Assembly: GCA_964626565.1 (NCBI GenBank)
Contig: CAZVFX010000043.1
Span: forward strand, 1-52,604
Source of the DNA: CAZVFX01 sp964626565
GTDB taxonomy: Bacteria; Myxococcota_A; UBA9042; CAIXZC01
Direction of reading: 5' to 3'
Length of the DNA: 52,604 nucleotides
In this document: piece after piece, positions 18,408 to 26,081 of the stretch
Numbering within the stretch: the stretch's first letter is position 1
Layout: each line of letters starts with the position of its first letter
The notes under the pieces: generated by a model
The model's input: the letters and a program-made list of their open reading frames with translations, nothing else
What the model was told of the DNA's origin: nothing
The model's database searches: none
Translations under genes and position numbers: made by a program

Positions 18408-19339
18408 GTGTTCCAGCGATCAGCTTCTCCCGCGTAACCAGGCGTTACGGCCCTGTACTGGGCCTCAACGACCTATCGCTGGAAGTGGGCGGCGGCATCA
18501 CCGGTCTTATCGGTCCGAACGGTGCAGGGAAGACCACCTTCCTGAATCTGGCCGTGGGGATGCTGCGACCGTCTTCCGGGACAGTTCAGGTTCTTGGGAC
18601 GGACTTGTGGACCGACGTCGAGGCTCGCGGACGGATGGGGTATTGCCCCGACGGGGAGCGGCTGTTCGAGTGGGCCACGGGAAGGCAGTTTGTCGTGTCC
18701 CTGGGCGTCTACGCAGGCCTGGCTGAGGCCGAGGCCGGACGACGGGCCGACGAAGCGCTGGCCCGCCTGGAGATGACCGCGGCCGCGGGCAAGCAGGTGC
18801 GGGAGTACTCCAAGGGAATGCGGCAGAAGGTGAAGCTGGCTCAGGCCATGATCCATGAACCGGACCTCATGGTCTTGGACGAACCGCTCAACGGCGTGGA
18901 CCCGGTGAGCCGGATTCAGATTGTGCGGGAGTTGTCGGCCATGGCCAAGCGAGGGGCGGCCATCGTGGTGTCCAGCCATGTGTTGCACGAGCTCGAGGCC
19001 ATAGTGGACCAGGTTGTGCTGCTTCACCACGGGAGACTGCTTGCGTCCGGGACGGTTGAGTCGATTCGCGACCTCCTGGACGAGCATCCCCGCACCGTGC
19101 GCTTGCGCACGCCCGACCCCCGGGGCCTGGGAAGAGAACTGCTGGGGGTTGCCGGGGTGGTGAGCGCGGACCTGGGTGTGGAGGAGACTCTGGATGTGCG
19201 CACCCGTGACCCCGCAGCCCTGTACGCGGCGCTGCCGGGGGCGGTGCTGGACGGAGGATTCCAAATCGACGAGGTGGCGTCTCCCGACGGTGGGTTGGAA
19301 GCGGTGTTCAGGTATCTTACCAGGGGGGGGGCGTCATGA
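18404..19339 (+). CDS. ABC-2 type exporter ATP-binding protein (second pair)
   Basis: 311 residues. Walker A GPNGAGKTT, signature EYSKGMRQKVKLAQAM, Walker B LMVLDEPLNGVDP, H-loop SSHVLHE. Related to but clearly diverged from the ATPase at 16603. Start ATG 18404 is coupled to the preceding permease stop; a longer in-frame opening into that gene is not a credible start. Its stop overlaps the second permease as ATGA. Confidence 0.93.
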   Translation: MSVPAISFSRVTRRYGPVLGLNDLSLEVGGGITGLIGPNGAGKTTFLNLAVGMLRPSSGTVQVLGTDLWTDVEARGRMGYCPDGERLFEWATGRQFVVSLGVYAGLAEAEAGRRADEALARLEMTAAAGKQVREYSKGMRQKVKLAQAMIHEPDLMVLDEPLNGVDPVSRIQIVRELSAMAKRGAAIVVSSHVLHELEAIVDQVVLLHHGRLLASGTVESIRDLLDEHPRTVRLRTPDPRGLGRELLGVAGVVSADLGVEETLDVRTRDPAALYAALPGAVLDGGFQIDEVASPDGGLEAVFRYLTRGGAS

Positions 19340-20109
19340 CTGTGAGCAATGCCGCGCTTCTCATGGCAGGGCACTACTACCGCAGCGTGCTACGCACCCG
19401 GCGCAGCGTCATCGTACTGTTGCTCTTTGTGGCGGTCCTGTTGGTGTTCGGAGCCTCGCGAGTCGCCGGGGTCGCCTCGTCGCCCCGGGATGCGTTCCGG
19501 CTCTATCTCATGTTCCTGTACACCGGGCCCATCGGATTCCTCGTGCAGTTTGCCGGGCTGTTTTATGGTGCGGCGATCATCACCGAGGAACAGGACAACG
19601 GCACCGCGCACTACCTGTTTGTCCGGCCGTTGCCCAGGTTGGGGATCTTCATCGGCCGATATCTTGCAGCGCTGCTGTTCGGCGCGGTGACGTTGACCGC
19701 GCTCAATCTAACAGTATATCTCATCCTGGTGGGGCCTTCCGGCGGCCTGGCGCCCTTCCTCGCATCCGAGGTTCCGGTGCTGCTCGGGGCTGCGTGCTAT
19801 CTGTCGGTGTTCACCATTCTCGCCGCACTGGTCAGGAACCCGGTGGTAATCGGGGTGCTCATCATTTTCTTCTGGGAGCAGATGCTCTCCATGGCCCCCT
19901 TCAAAGTGAACCTGGCGACGGTGAAATACCACCTGCTGTGTATGGTCAAAGGGTGGGTGATCGCCGGGGACCCATCGTTGACCACCGAGGTGTTCGAAGT
20001 GTGCGAGCTGTCTGCCGGCACGTCATTGATCATCGTAGCGCTGGTGGCACTGGCCACCCTGGCCGGCGCCTATCACCTGTTCCGCCGCAAGGAGTTCGTG
20101 GGGCGCTAG
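19336..20109 (+). CDS. ABC-2 type exporter permease (second pair)
   Basis: 257 residues, about six TM helices. TEEQDNGTAHYLFVRPLPRL is the ABC-2 permease loop motif (E-x-x-x-G-T-x-x-x-L-x-x-P). Ribosome site GGGGGGG precedes the coupled ATG. The four-gene unit (ATPase, permease, ATPase, permease) suggests either two homodimeric exporters or one heteromeric exporter. Substrate unknown; flanking lipoproteins suggest an envelope role. Confidence 0.87.
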   Translation: MTVSNAALLMAGHYYRSVLRTRRSVIVLLLFVAVLLVFGASRVAGVASSPRDAFRLYLMFLYTGPIGFLVQFAGLFYGAAIITEEQDNGTAHYLFVRPLPRLGIFIGRYLAALLFGAVTLTALNLTVYLILVGPSGGLAPFLASEVPVLLGAACYLSVFTILAALVRNPVVIGVLIIFFWEQMLSMAPFKVNLATVKYHLLCMVKGWVIAGDPSLTTEVFEVCELSAGTSLIIVALVALATLAGAYHLFRRKEFVGR

Positions 20110-20160
20110 CGTGCGATCCACTCAGAAAGGTGATGCTAAATTCGGCGGCTACGCAAATGT

Positions 20161-20253
20161 CGTCCCGAGCAAAGGCAGCCTCACCGCCGGCGTCGAAGGA
20201 TCTCGCCTTTGGGCACGACAGGGCGGGGTTCTTCGACTTCGCTCAGGATGACG
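20161..20253. repeat. REP-like long imperfect palindrome (intergenic)
   Basis: Outer arms CGTCCCGAGC (20161-20170) and GCTCAGGATGACG (20241-20253); inner arms GTCGAAGGATCTCGCC (20192-20207) and GGCGGGGTTCTTCGAC (20222-20237). The nested inverted repeats can fold into one long hairpin. The minus-strand text CATCCTGAGCGAAGTCGAAG is, as I recall, a sequence found as interspersed copies in many bacterial genomes. Only this copy is in the window. It occupies most of the 20110-20362 gap, which otherwise holds only the promoter at 20307. Confidence 0.7.
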
Positions 20254-20306
20254 CCCCGGCGGTTTCAACCGACTAGTTGCGAGGATACCCGGGGCGTTGG
20301 GGCCGC

Positions 20307-20335
20307 TTGACGCACCGCGTCTGGACTTGTAGACT
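20307..20335 (+). promoter_or_regulatory. predicted promoter of the Cys-rich lipoprotein at 20363
   Basis: -35 TTGACG (20307-20312), 17-bp spacer, -10 TAGACT (20330-20335). Start near 20342; AAAAGG lies just before the ATG. Confidence 0.5.
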
Positions 20336-20362
20336 ATACCCATACAGAATTCGAGAAAAGGC

Positions 20363-21808
20363 ATGGAAAAGTGGGTTGGCGTGGTGGCGATTGTGGTGGC
20401 ATTCTGGTCCGCCGGATGCAGGCTGGGGCCGGTTCCCTCTGCGAGGTCAAAGGCCAGGCTGGGCGGTGACGAATGGACGTGTCCGGAGGAAGCTTGCGCT
20501 GGCCGGGAGTGCGGGAAGAGTTACGGCTGTTCGTGCGGAAAGTGCGCCGACGGGTTCGTTTGTAGCGGGGACGACGGCGTGTGTATGGACTGTGAGGAGA
20601 TTTGCGGTGAGAACGAATCGGCCTGTGGCATTCTCAATTGGGATGGCCAGGATTGCGATTGCGGCACCGCATGTCGAAATGGGTACGTTTGCAACCACAC
20701 TCTAAACAGGTGCATGTGCGATCCGGTGTGTGCAGATCCCGACACCGGCCTACCATATGAGTGCGGGGACGACGGGTGCGGCGGGGGAGGCACCTGTGGC
20801 AAGTGCCCGCTGTTGCCTCCGGTTTTCGAGTGCATCGACCGCAAGTGTGTTTGTGTGCCGGATTGTGAGAACAAGGTGTGCGGTACCGACGGTTGCTCCG
20901 GGAGTTGCGGAACGTGCTCAAAAGGGCTTGCCTGCGGGCCGGGCGGCCAGTGCTATGATTCCTGCGATCCGGTCGAGATTGAGTTTGGGCCTAGCGTTCA
21001 TAACATATCGCATCTCGCCGTGGGCGGCGGCGGCTGGGAGGGGGCCGCAATCGACGTGGATGGAGATCCGAGCACTTGCGCGCCGGAAGGTTATTGCGAG
21101 AACGGTCTGGACAATGCTTTCAGCCTCATGACAAACGAAGAGATGCAGAAGCCGGGAGCGGGCCTGGGGACGTTAGTTGAGAACGGGGACATTGCATATG
21201 CGCTGGAGATGGGTCTCCTGGCGGTGCTGTTGGAATTCCACGACCCTGTGTTCGATGGCGGGCGGTTTGGATTGAGCGGTTATCGTGGCAAGCCGGTGCT
21301 GCCGCCCACAGAATGCAATCCGACCGTTGGAACCTGTCTTCACAGTGTGTTCGCCGACTCCTTTGCAAGTGGGACTTGTGTGCCCGTTGCATCGGTGAAC
21401 AACTGCACCATTATTGACGGCAAATTCAAAGCGGGAGGGGAAGGCTTGGAGTTCCCGTTTGTCATTCCGGAATGGGTTGGCGAGAGCACCTATTTTGAGC
21501 TCCAGGGGACTATCCGCAATGCTCGGCTGGAAGGAGTTGTAGAAGTTTCGGAGGATGGGAAGATAATGTGGGTCTCCGGTGTGTTGGGCGGATACGTTCT
21601 GAAGGCGGAGATCCTCGCGGCGGTTGATGCGGTGCACCCGGCGGTGTTCGATGAACTTCCCATCAGCCGGGACATGCTCAAGAATCTGCTCAACATGTTT
21701 ATGCCGCCGGACATAGACGTTGATGGCGACAAGGAGATGGAAGCGATGTCCGTGGGCCTGGTGTTTGAGACGGTTCCGGCTAAGGTAAGCGGAATCAGTT
21801 CTAACTAG
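20363..21808 (+). CDS. Cys-rich lipoprotein
   Basis: 481 residues. Lipobox WSAGC after a short hydrophobic signal, Arg at +2. Residues about 40-200 contain Cys-rich repeats including CGDDGCGGGGTCGKC and CGTDGCSGSCGTC, a signature I associate with myxobacterial and related secreted proteins. Residues about 200-481 are a Cys-poor domain with a beta-rich pattern (EIEFGPSVHNIS, IDVDGDPST, DIDVDGDKEMEA); the DVDGD segments may be calcium sites. Ends with an 8-bp convergent overlap with rimO. Function unknown. Confidence 0.82.
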   Translation: MEKWVGVVAIVVAFWSAGCRLGPVPSARSKARLGGDEWTCPEEACAGRECGKSYGCSCGKCADGFVCSGDDGVCMDCEEICGENESACGILNWDGQDCDCGTACRNGYVCNHTLNRCMCDPVCADPDTGLPYECGDDGCGGGGTCGKCPLLPPVFECIDRKCVCVPDCENKVCGTDGCSGSCGTCSKGLACGPGGQCYDSCDPVEIEFGPSVHNISHLAVGGGGWEGAAIDVDGDPSTCAPEGYCENGLDNAFSLMTNEEMQKPGAGLGTLVENGDIAYALEMGLLAVLLEFHDPVFDGGRFGLSGYRGKPVLPPTECNPTVGTCLHSVFADSFASGTCVPVASVNNCTIIDGKFKAGGEGLEFPFVIPEWVGESTYFELQGTIRNARLEGVVEVSEDGKIMWVSGVLGGYVLKAEILAAVDAVHPAVFDELPISRDMLKNLLNMFMPPDIDVDGDKEMEAMSVGLVFETVPAKVSGISSN

Positions 21809-23111
21809 GCCGGCCGACCAGGTCGTAGTCGCCGGCGGAGACAATCTCTACATCGACGAAATCGCCCGGGTTGCCTTCGAACATCTCGAGGTAGACTACG
21901 CCGTCTACCTCGGGGGCCTGATGCGCGGTGCGTCCGTAGTGGACGAGATCGGACTCGTCGGAAACACCTTCAACCAGCACTTTGGTGGTGGTGCCGATGA
22001 GAGCCTCGTTGCGCTTCAGGGAGATCTTCTTCTGAAGTTGGAGCAGGCGGTTCACCCGCGCGGTGCGGGTGCGGCCGTGGACGGGTTGGTCCAGGAGCGC
22101 GGCTTCGGTACCGGGCTCCGGCGAGAACGGGAAGACTCCCAGGTGGTGAAAACGCACCTCCTTGACGAAGTTGCGCAGCTTGTTGAACGCGTCCTTGTCC
22201 TCGCCCGGGAAGCCGGTAATGAGGGTGGTGCGCAGGGCCGTGTCGGGTGCGAGGTTGCGGACGTCGTCGATGAGTTTCCGAACGGTTTTCTCGGAGGTGC
22301 CTCGCTTCATGCGTCTGAGAATGCGGTTGTCGATGTGCTGAATGGGCACGTCGAGGTACGGAACCACCTTGCCGCCGCCCCCAATGCGTTTGAGAAGAGT
22401 GCGGGAGATGCCTTCCGGGTACAGGTACATGAGGCGTATCCAGTGGATACCTTCCACCTCTTCGAGTTCATCAAGGAGGGTCAGCAGGCGGCGCCTGCCG
22501 GGCTTACCGTACTGGGTTACATCCTGAGCCACCAGCACCAGCTCTTTCGCCCCCGCGGCGGCCAGGGCCGTGGCTTCGGCGACGAGTGCCGGAATCGGCC
22601 GCGAATCGAAGGGGCCTTTGATGGCTGGGATGGTGCAGAAGGTGCAGCGTCGAGAGCAGCCGTCTCCCACCTTCAGGTAGGCAAAGGCCGGGCTCTGGGT
22701 AAGTACCCGGGGGGATGTACTTTCGGGGAGGAAGGTGGAACCGTTTGTGTCGATTGTTCCCGGCGCCCCGGCGAGGAGGTCGGGCAAGCGTCCCACTGCG
22801 CCGGTGCCGAGAATAAGGTCGATTTCCGGCATGCTGGCTTGCAGCTCCTCGGCCGACTGCTGGCCCAGGCAACCCATGGCTACGAGCCTGGCTCCCTTTC
22901 TCGCCAGTTTGTGGCCGGCCATTTCCAGCAGTACGTCCACCGACTCTTCACGGGCGTCGCCGATGAAGGAGCAGGTGTTCACCACCAGGAGGTCTGCGGC
23001 ATCCGGGGAATCACAAGGGACGTAGCCGGCTTCCATGAGCGCGGCTGCGGCAACCTCGGTGTCCACACGGTTCTTGGGGCAGCCCAGGGATACAAAGAAG
23101 AAACTCTTCAT
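21801..23111 (-). CDS. rimO: ribosomal protein S12 methylthiotransferase RimO
   Basis: 436 residues. Radical SAM enzyme adding a methylthio group to the conserved Asp of ribosomal protein S12. N-terminal UPF0004 domain with Cys11, Cys47 and Cys81 for the auxiliary 4Fe-4S cluster; radical SAM motif C152-x3-C156-x2-C159 in DGCSRRCTFC; C-terminal TRAM domain ending VDVEIVSAGDYDLVG. The opening VSLGCPKNRVD separates it from MiaB. Start overlaps the lolA stop by 4 bp. Confidence 0.95.
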   Translation of the reverse strand: MKSFFFVSLGCPKNRVDTEVAAAALMEAGYVPCDSPDAADLLVVNTCSFIGDAREESVDVLLEMAGHKLARKGARLVAMGCLGQQSAEELQASMPEIDLILGTGAVGRLPDLLAGAPGTIDTNGSTFLPESTSPRVLTQSPAFAYLKVGDGCSRRCTFCTIPAIKGPFDSRPIPALVAEATALAAAGAKELVLVAQDVTQYGKPGRRRLLTLLDELEEVEGIHWIRLMYLYPEGISRTLLKRIGGGGKVVPYLDVPIQHIDNRILRRMKRGTSEKTVRKLIDDVRNLAPDTALRTTLITGFPGEDKDAFNKLRNFVKEVRFHHLGVFPFSPEPGTEAALLDQPVHGRTRTARVNRLLQLQKKISLKRNEALIGTTTKVLVEGVSDESDLVHYGRTAHQAPEVDGVVYLEMFEGNPGDFVDVEIVSAGDYDLVGRPS

Positions 23112-23773
23112 GGTTTGGGCGGTTCTGCGGGGGCTGAGAGGTCCTCCACCTGAACGCCAGGCGGCGGGGTGAACTTGAATCCCTTTTCAGGAAGCTCTTC
23201 GTAACTGGTTTTGAGGAAGGTGATGCGGCTGATGTTGCCCGCCGGGTCGAGAATCTCGGTTCCTGCGATGTTCGACTCTTGCGCATGCACCAGCAGCTTC
23301 AACTGCTGGAAGTTGTGCTGGGATGACTTGGGCTTGACGATAATCACCCTCAGCTCCCCTTCCGGTTTGCCTGCAGTCAAATCGAACTCGTCCCGAAGAC
23401 TCCCTTCGCCATAGAGAAAACGCAGTGCGTAGAACATCTCGGAGTCCTTCACCTCAAGCTTGTAAACCAGCTTGCTCTCCGGGATGTAGTTGAACAAGTG
23501 CTCACCATCGCTGACGTAAAATACCTTGTCGGGTTCTTCGTAATCCCACCTCATCATGCCAGGCTTCTTGAAGTACACCTTGCCCTTCTTCACCACCGGT
23601 CTGTCCGGCAGATGGGCCCGGGTAACGGTTTGCTCAAAAAGGGCGGAGAAGTTCTGCTTGTCCCGGTAGAACGCCTCCACCGAATCTACCAGCTTGTCAA
23701 ACTCCTGGGCGGCCCCGGTGGCCGGGGCCAACAGAGCGACTGCCAGCAAGTTATGTATGATCAGTTGTTTCAT
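23108..23773 (-). CDS. lolA: outer-membrane lipoprotein carrier protein LolA
   Basis: 221 residues with a cleavable signal peptide (MKQLIIHNLLAVALLAPATGAAQ). The LolA fold is seen in FSALFEQTV, KKGKVYFKKPGMMRWDYEEP and the later ITFLKTSYEELPEKGFKFTPPPG. It ferries lipoproteins across the periplasm, which fits the many predicted OM lipoproteins here. GGAGG precedes the ATG. LolB was not seen. Coupled to rimO. Confidence 0.9.
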   Translation of the reverse strand: MKQLIIHNLLAVALLAPATGAAQEFDKLVDSVEAFYRDKQNFSALFEQTVTRAHLPDRPVVKKGKVYFKKPGMMRWDYEEPDKVFYVSDGEHLFNYIPESKLVYKLEVKDSEMFYALRFLYGEGSLRDEFDLTAGKPEGELRVIIVKPKSSQHNFQQLKLLVHAQESNIAGTEILDPAGNISRITFLKTSYEELPEKGFKFTPPPGVQVEDLSAPAEPPKP

Positions 23774-23880
23774 TCTGGTTCACCTCCAGATGCTCGGCAG
23801 AACGTATTCTGGGATAGATTGTTCAAATTTGCAAGGTAAGAGGAAAGTGCCGGAAGGGACCCGGGATTGGTGAAGGCGAG

Positions 23881-24555
23881 CTACTTGGCCTGGGTGGCGT
23901 TCACCATGAGGGCCCGCATTTTCTGGACCGTTGCGGCGTAGTCGCCTGAGTCGAAGATCGCGGTGCCGGCCACCACCAGGTCTGCTCCCGCTTTGGCCAC
24001 CTTGCCGATGTTCTCCAGTTTGATGCCGCCATCCACTTCGATGAGAGTGTTGAGCTTGCGGTGCTTGATCTCGCCTCTCAGCGCCTCAATCTTGGCCAGG
24101 TTGTAATCCAGAAACTGTTGGCCGCCATACCCGGGATTCACCGACATCACCAACACTATGTCCACCAGTCCGAGAACGTAGTATATCGCGGCGAGGGGAG
24201 TGGCAGGATTCAGCGCAACGCCCGCCTTCACGCCCCTGGACTTGATGTACCGAAGCGTCCGGTCGAGGTGAGGTGAGGCTTCGGCGTGTATGGTGACGCA
24301 GGCCGCGCCCGCGTCAACGAACTGGTCGATGTGCCGGTCCGGGTCCTCTACCATGAGGTGAACGTCCAGCCCTACCCTGGCAACCCGTTTCAGATCACGA
24401 ACCACTGCCGCCCCAAGGGTTATGGGCGGCACAAATCGACCGTCCATGACGTCCACGTGGATGAGGTCGACGCCCGCGGCTTCAACCGCGCGCACTTCCT
24501 CGCCGAGGCGACAGAAATCAGCAGCAAGTATCGATGGTGCAATTCCGGTTTTCAT
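23881..24555 (-). CDS. rpe: ribulose-phosphate 3-epimerase
   Basis: 224 residues, standard length. Interconverts ribulose 5-phosphate and xylulose 5-phosphate in the pentose phosphate pathway. Diagnostic segments: PSILAADFCRLG, HVDVMDGRFVPPITLG (catalytic Asp and metal ligands), DVHLMVEDP, VNPGYGGQQF and EVDGGI (second catalytic Asp). 39 bp downstream of the radical SAM gene and 107 bp upstream of lolA. Confidence 0.97.
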   Translation of the reverse strand: MKTGIAPSILAADFCRLGEEVRAVEAAGVDLIHVDVMDGRFVPPITLGAAVVRDLKRVARVGLDVHLMVEDPDRHIDQFVDAGAACVTIHAEASPHLDRTLRYIKSRGVKAGVALNPATPLAAIYYVLGLVDIVLVMSVNPGYGGQQFLDYNLAKIEALRGEIKHRKLNTLIEVDGGIKLENIGKVAKAGADLVVAGTAIFDSGDYAATVQKMRALMVNATQAK

Positions 24556-24593
24556 GTCGGTAGATTACCTTTGCATTGGGACGTTGTCAAATG

Positions 24594-26081
24594 TTAGCGG
24601 CTAAGCGCGATATGCTGGATCCACCTGAGGACAGAAGGGAGCAGGCCGAGCCTGAATTCCAAGCGCTTCAGGCGCCACTCGGTGAGTGGCATGAGCATCC
24701 TGGCCGCACCGGTGAACAGGGGCGAACTGACCCAATGATAGTCGGGGTTCCAAAGGAGGCTGTAGTAGTAGAGGCGGATTAGAAAACGTCGCCGGCTCTG
24801 GGACAGCCAGGGATAGGGAAGCTCCAGGTAGTGGTCCCAACTGATGCCGATCCACCCTTCCACTGTCTCAGGGGGAACAAAGCCGTTGTCCAGCGCCCAT
24901 GAATACAGAGTAGAGCCGGGATAGAATATGAGAGGCTTGATAGTGCCCACGTCAACCTGGCCGCCGCTCTTTCTGAGCCGGGCCATCAGTTCCACGGTTG
25001 CACGCAGATCGTCGTCGGTTTCGTCCGGGACCCCGGAGATGAATGAGTAGATAGGCCTGATACCCGCTTCGGTGAGGTTTCGGTTGATGTCCATCACCTG
25101 TTGAGGGGTTTGCTTCTTGCCCACCCTCGAAAGCACTTCCTGTGAAGCCGACTCCGCGCCGATGAGAAGGCGGACGCAGCCCGCGGACCGCATGGTGCGG
25201 AAGAAGTCGGGGCTGTAGTGCTTCAAGTGGGCAACGTGGGCCCCTCCCAGCGTCCATGTAAAAGTCGGCCGGCGTTCATTGAGAAGGGCCACGACCTTCT
25301 CGACGCGGGCGGTGCTGACAAAGAAGTTGTCGTCCTGGATGTGGAAGTGCTCGACCGCCAGATCCGAGGCCAGGGTAAAGAGCAGGTCGACGGTCTTCTC
25401 GGCCGACATGGCCCGCCATTGGGATCTGGCATCGCGGGCACTGTGTATGCAGAAGGTACAACCGTGCGGGCAGCCCCGGGAGGTGAGCACGGACAGCATG
25501 CGGCCGTAGGGGCTGGCGCCAACGTAGCGCTCCATGGCGAAGAGGCTGTGCGGGGGAGCCGGCAGAGCATCGAGGTCAGCGACCGACGCACATTCGAAGT
25601 CGGTCTTTCCCTTCCAAACCACGGACCGCACATACTCAGCTTCGGAGTCCCCTCGGGGGTCCACTCCTCGGGCCAGGGCACCGGCCAGGGCAGGAAGCAC
25701 ATTCTCGCCCTCTCCGACGACCACATAGTCCACAGCCTCGTGAGCCACGGTTTGCAACGGGAGTATCGAGGCGTGGACGCCTCCGAAAACGGTGGGGACG
25801 TCCGAGCATCCTTTCACCAGCTTCATGAATTCCAGGGCGCCTTTCAACTGCAGCCCCGTCATCGCGGTGGTACCTGCCAGCACGATGTTGCCGCGGGAGA
25901 GCAGACGCCGCACCGTCTCCTGCCAGTCCTTGTCAAAGCGTTGGTCCACCAGGGTGACGTCGAAGTGGTCCACCAGGAAGGTACACAGGGACACCAACCC
26001 CCAGGGGGCGGTGGTGTCTCCTACACCGCGCCAGGTGGCGGGGTTAAAAAGGATCACTCCTGGGTTTCGACCAGAACTCAT
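24594..26081 (-). CDS. B12-binding-domain radical SAM protein
   Basis: 495 residues from ATG 26081, with AGGAG upstream; a longer frame to 26207 lies inside the preceding gene. Residues 1-130 look like a cobalamin-type Rossmann domain (GLVSLCTFL, FGGVHASILP, VVGEGE) but lack the DxHxxG His ligand. Radical SAM motif C204-x3-C208-x2-C211 follows, then a TIM barrel to about 430 and a C-terminal helical tail. This architecture is shared by enzymes that methylate or rearrange unactivated carbons in lipids and natural products. Overlaps the GT-C gene by 38 bp. Substrate unknown. Confidence 0.8.
   Translation of the reverse strand: MSSGRNPGVILFNPATWRGVGDTTAPWGLVSLCTFLVDHFDVTLVDQRFDKDWQETVRRLLSRGNIVLAGTTAMTGLQLKGALEFMKLVKGCSDVPTVFGGVHASILPLQTVAHEAVDYVVVGEGENVLPALAGALARGVDPRGDSEAEYVRSVVWKGKTDFECASVADLDALPAPPHSLFAMERYVGASPYGRMLSVLTSRGCPHGCTFCIHSARDARSQWRAMSAEKTVDLLFTLASDLAVEHFHIQDDNFFVSTARVEKVVALLNERRPTFTWTLGGAHVAHLKHYSPDFFRTMRSAGCVRLLIGAESASQEVLSRVGKKQTPQQVMDINRNLTEAGIRPIYSFISGVPDETDDDLRATVELMARLRKSGGQVDVGTIKPLIFYPGSTLYSWALDNGFVPPETVEGWIGISWDHYLELPYPWLSQSRRRFLIRLYYYSLLWNPDYHWVSSPLFTGAARMLMPLTEWRLKRLEFRLGLLPSVLRWIQHIALSR

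Noticed and set aside
21921..23153. 410-codon plus-strand open frame over rimO and lolA
   Set aside because: Antisense shadow of two well-supported genes; no family features and no RBS.
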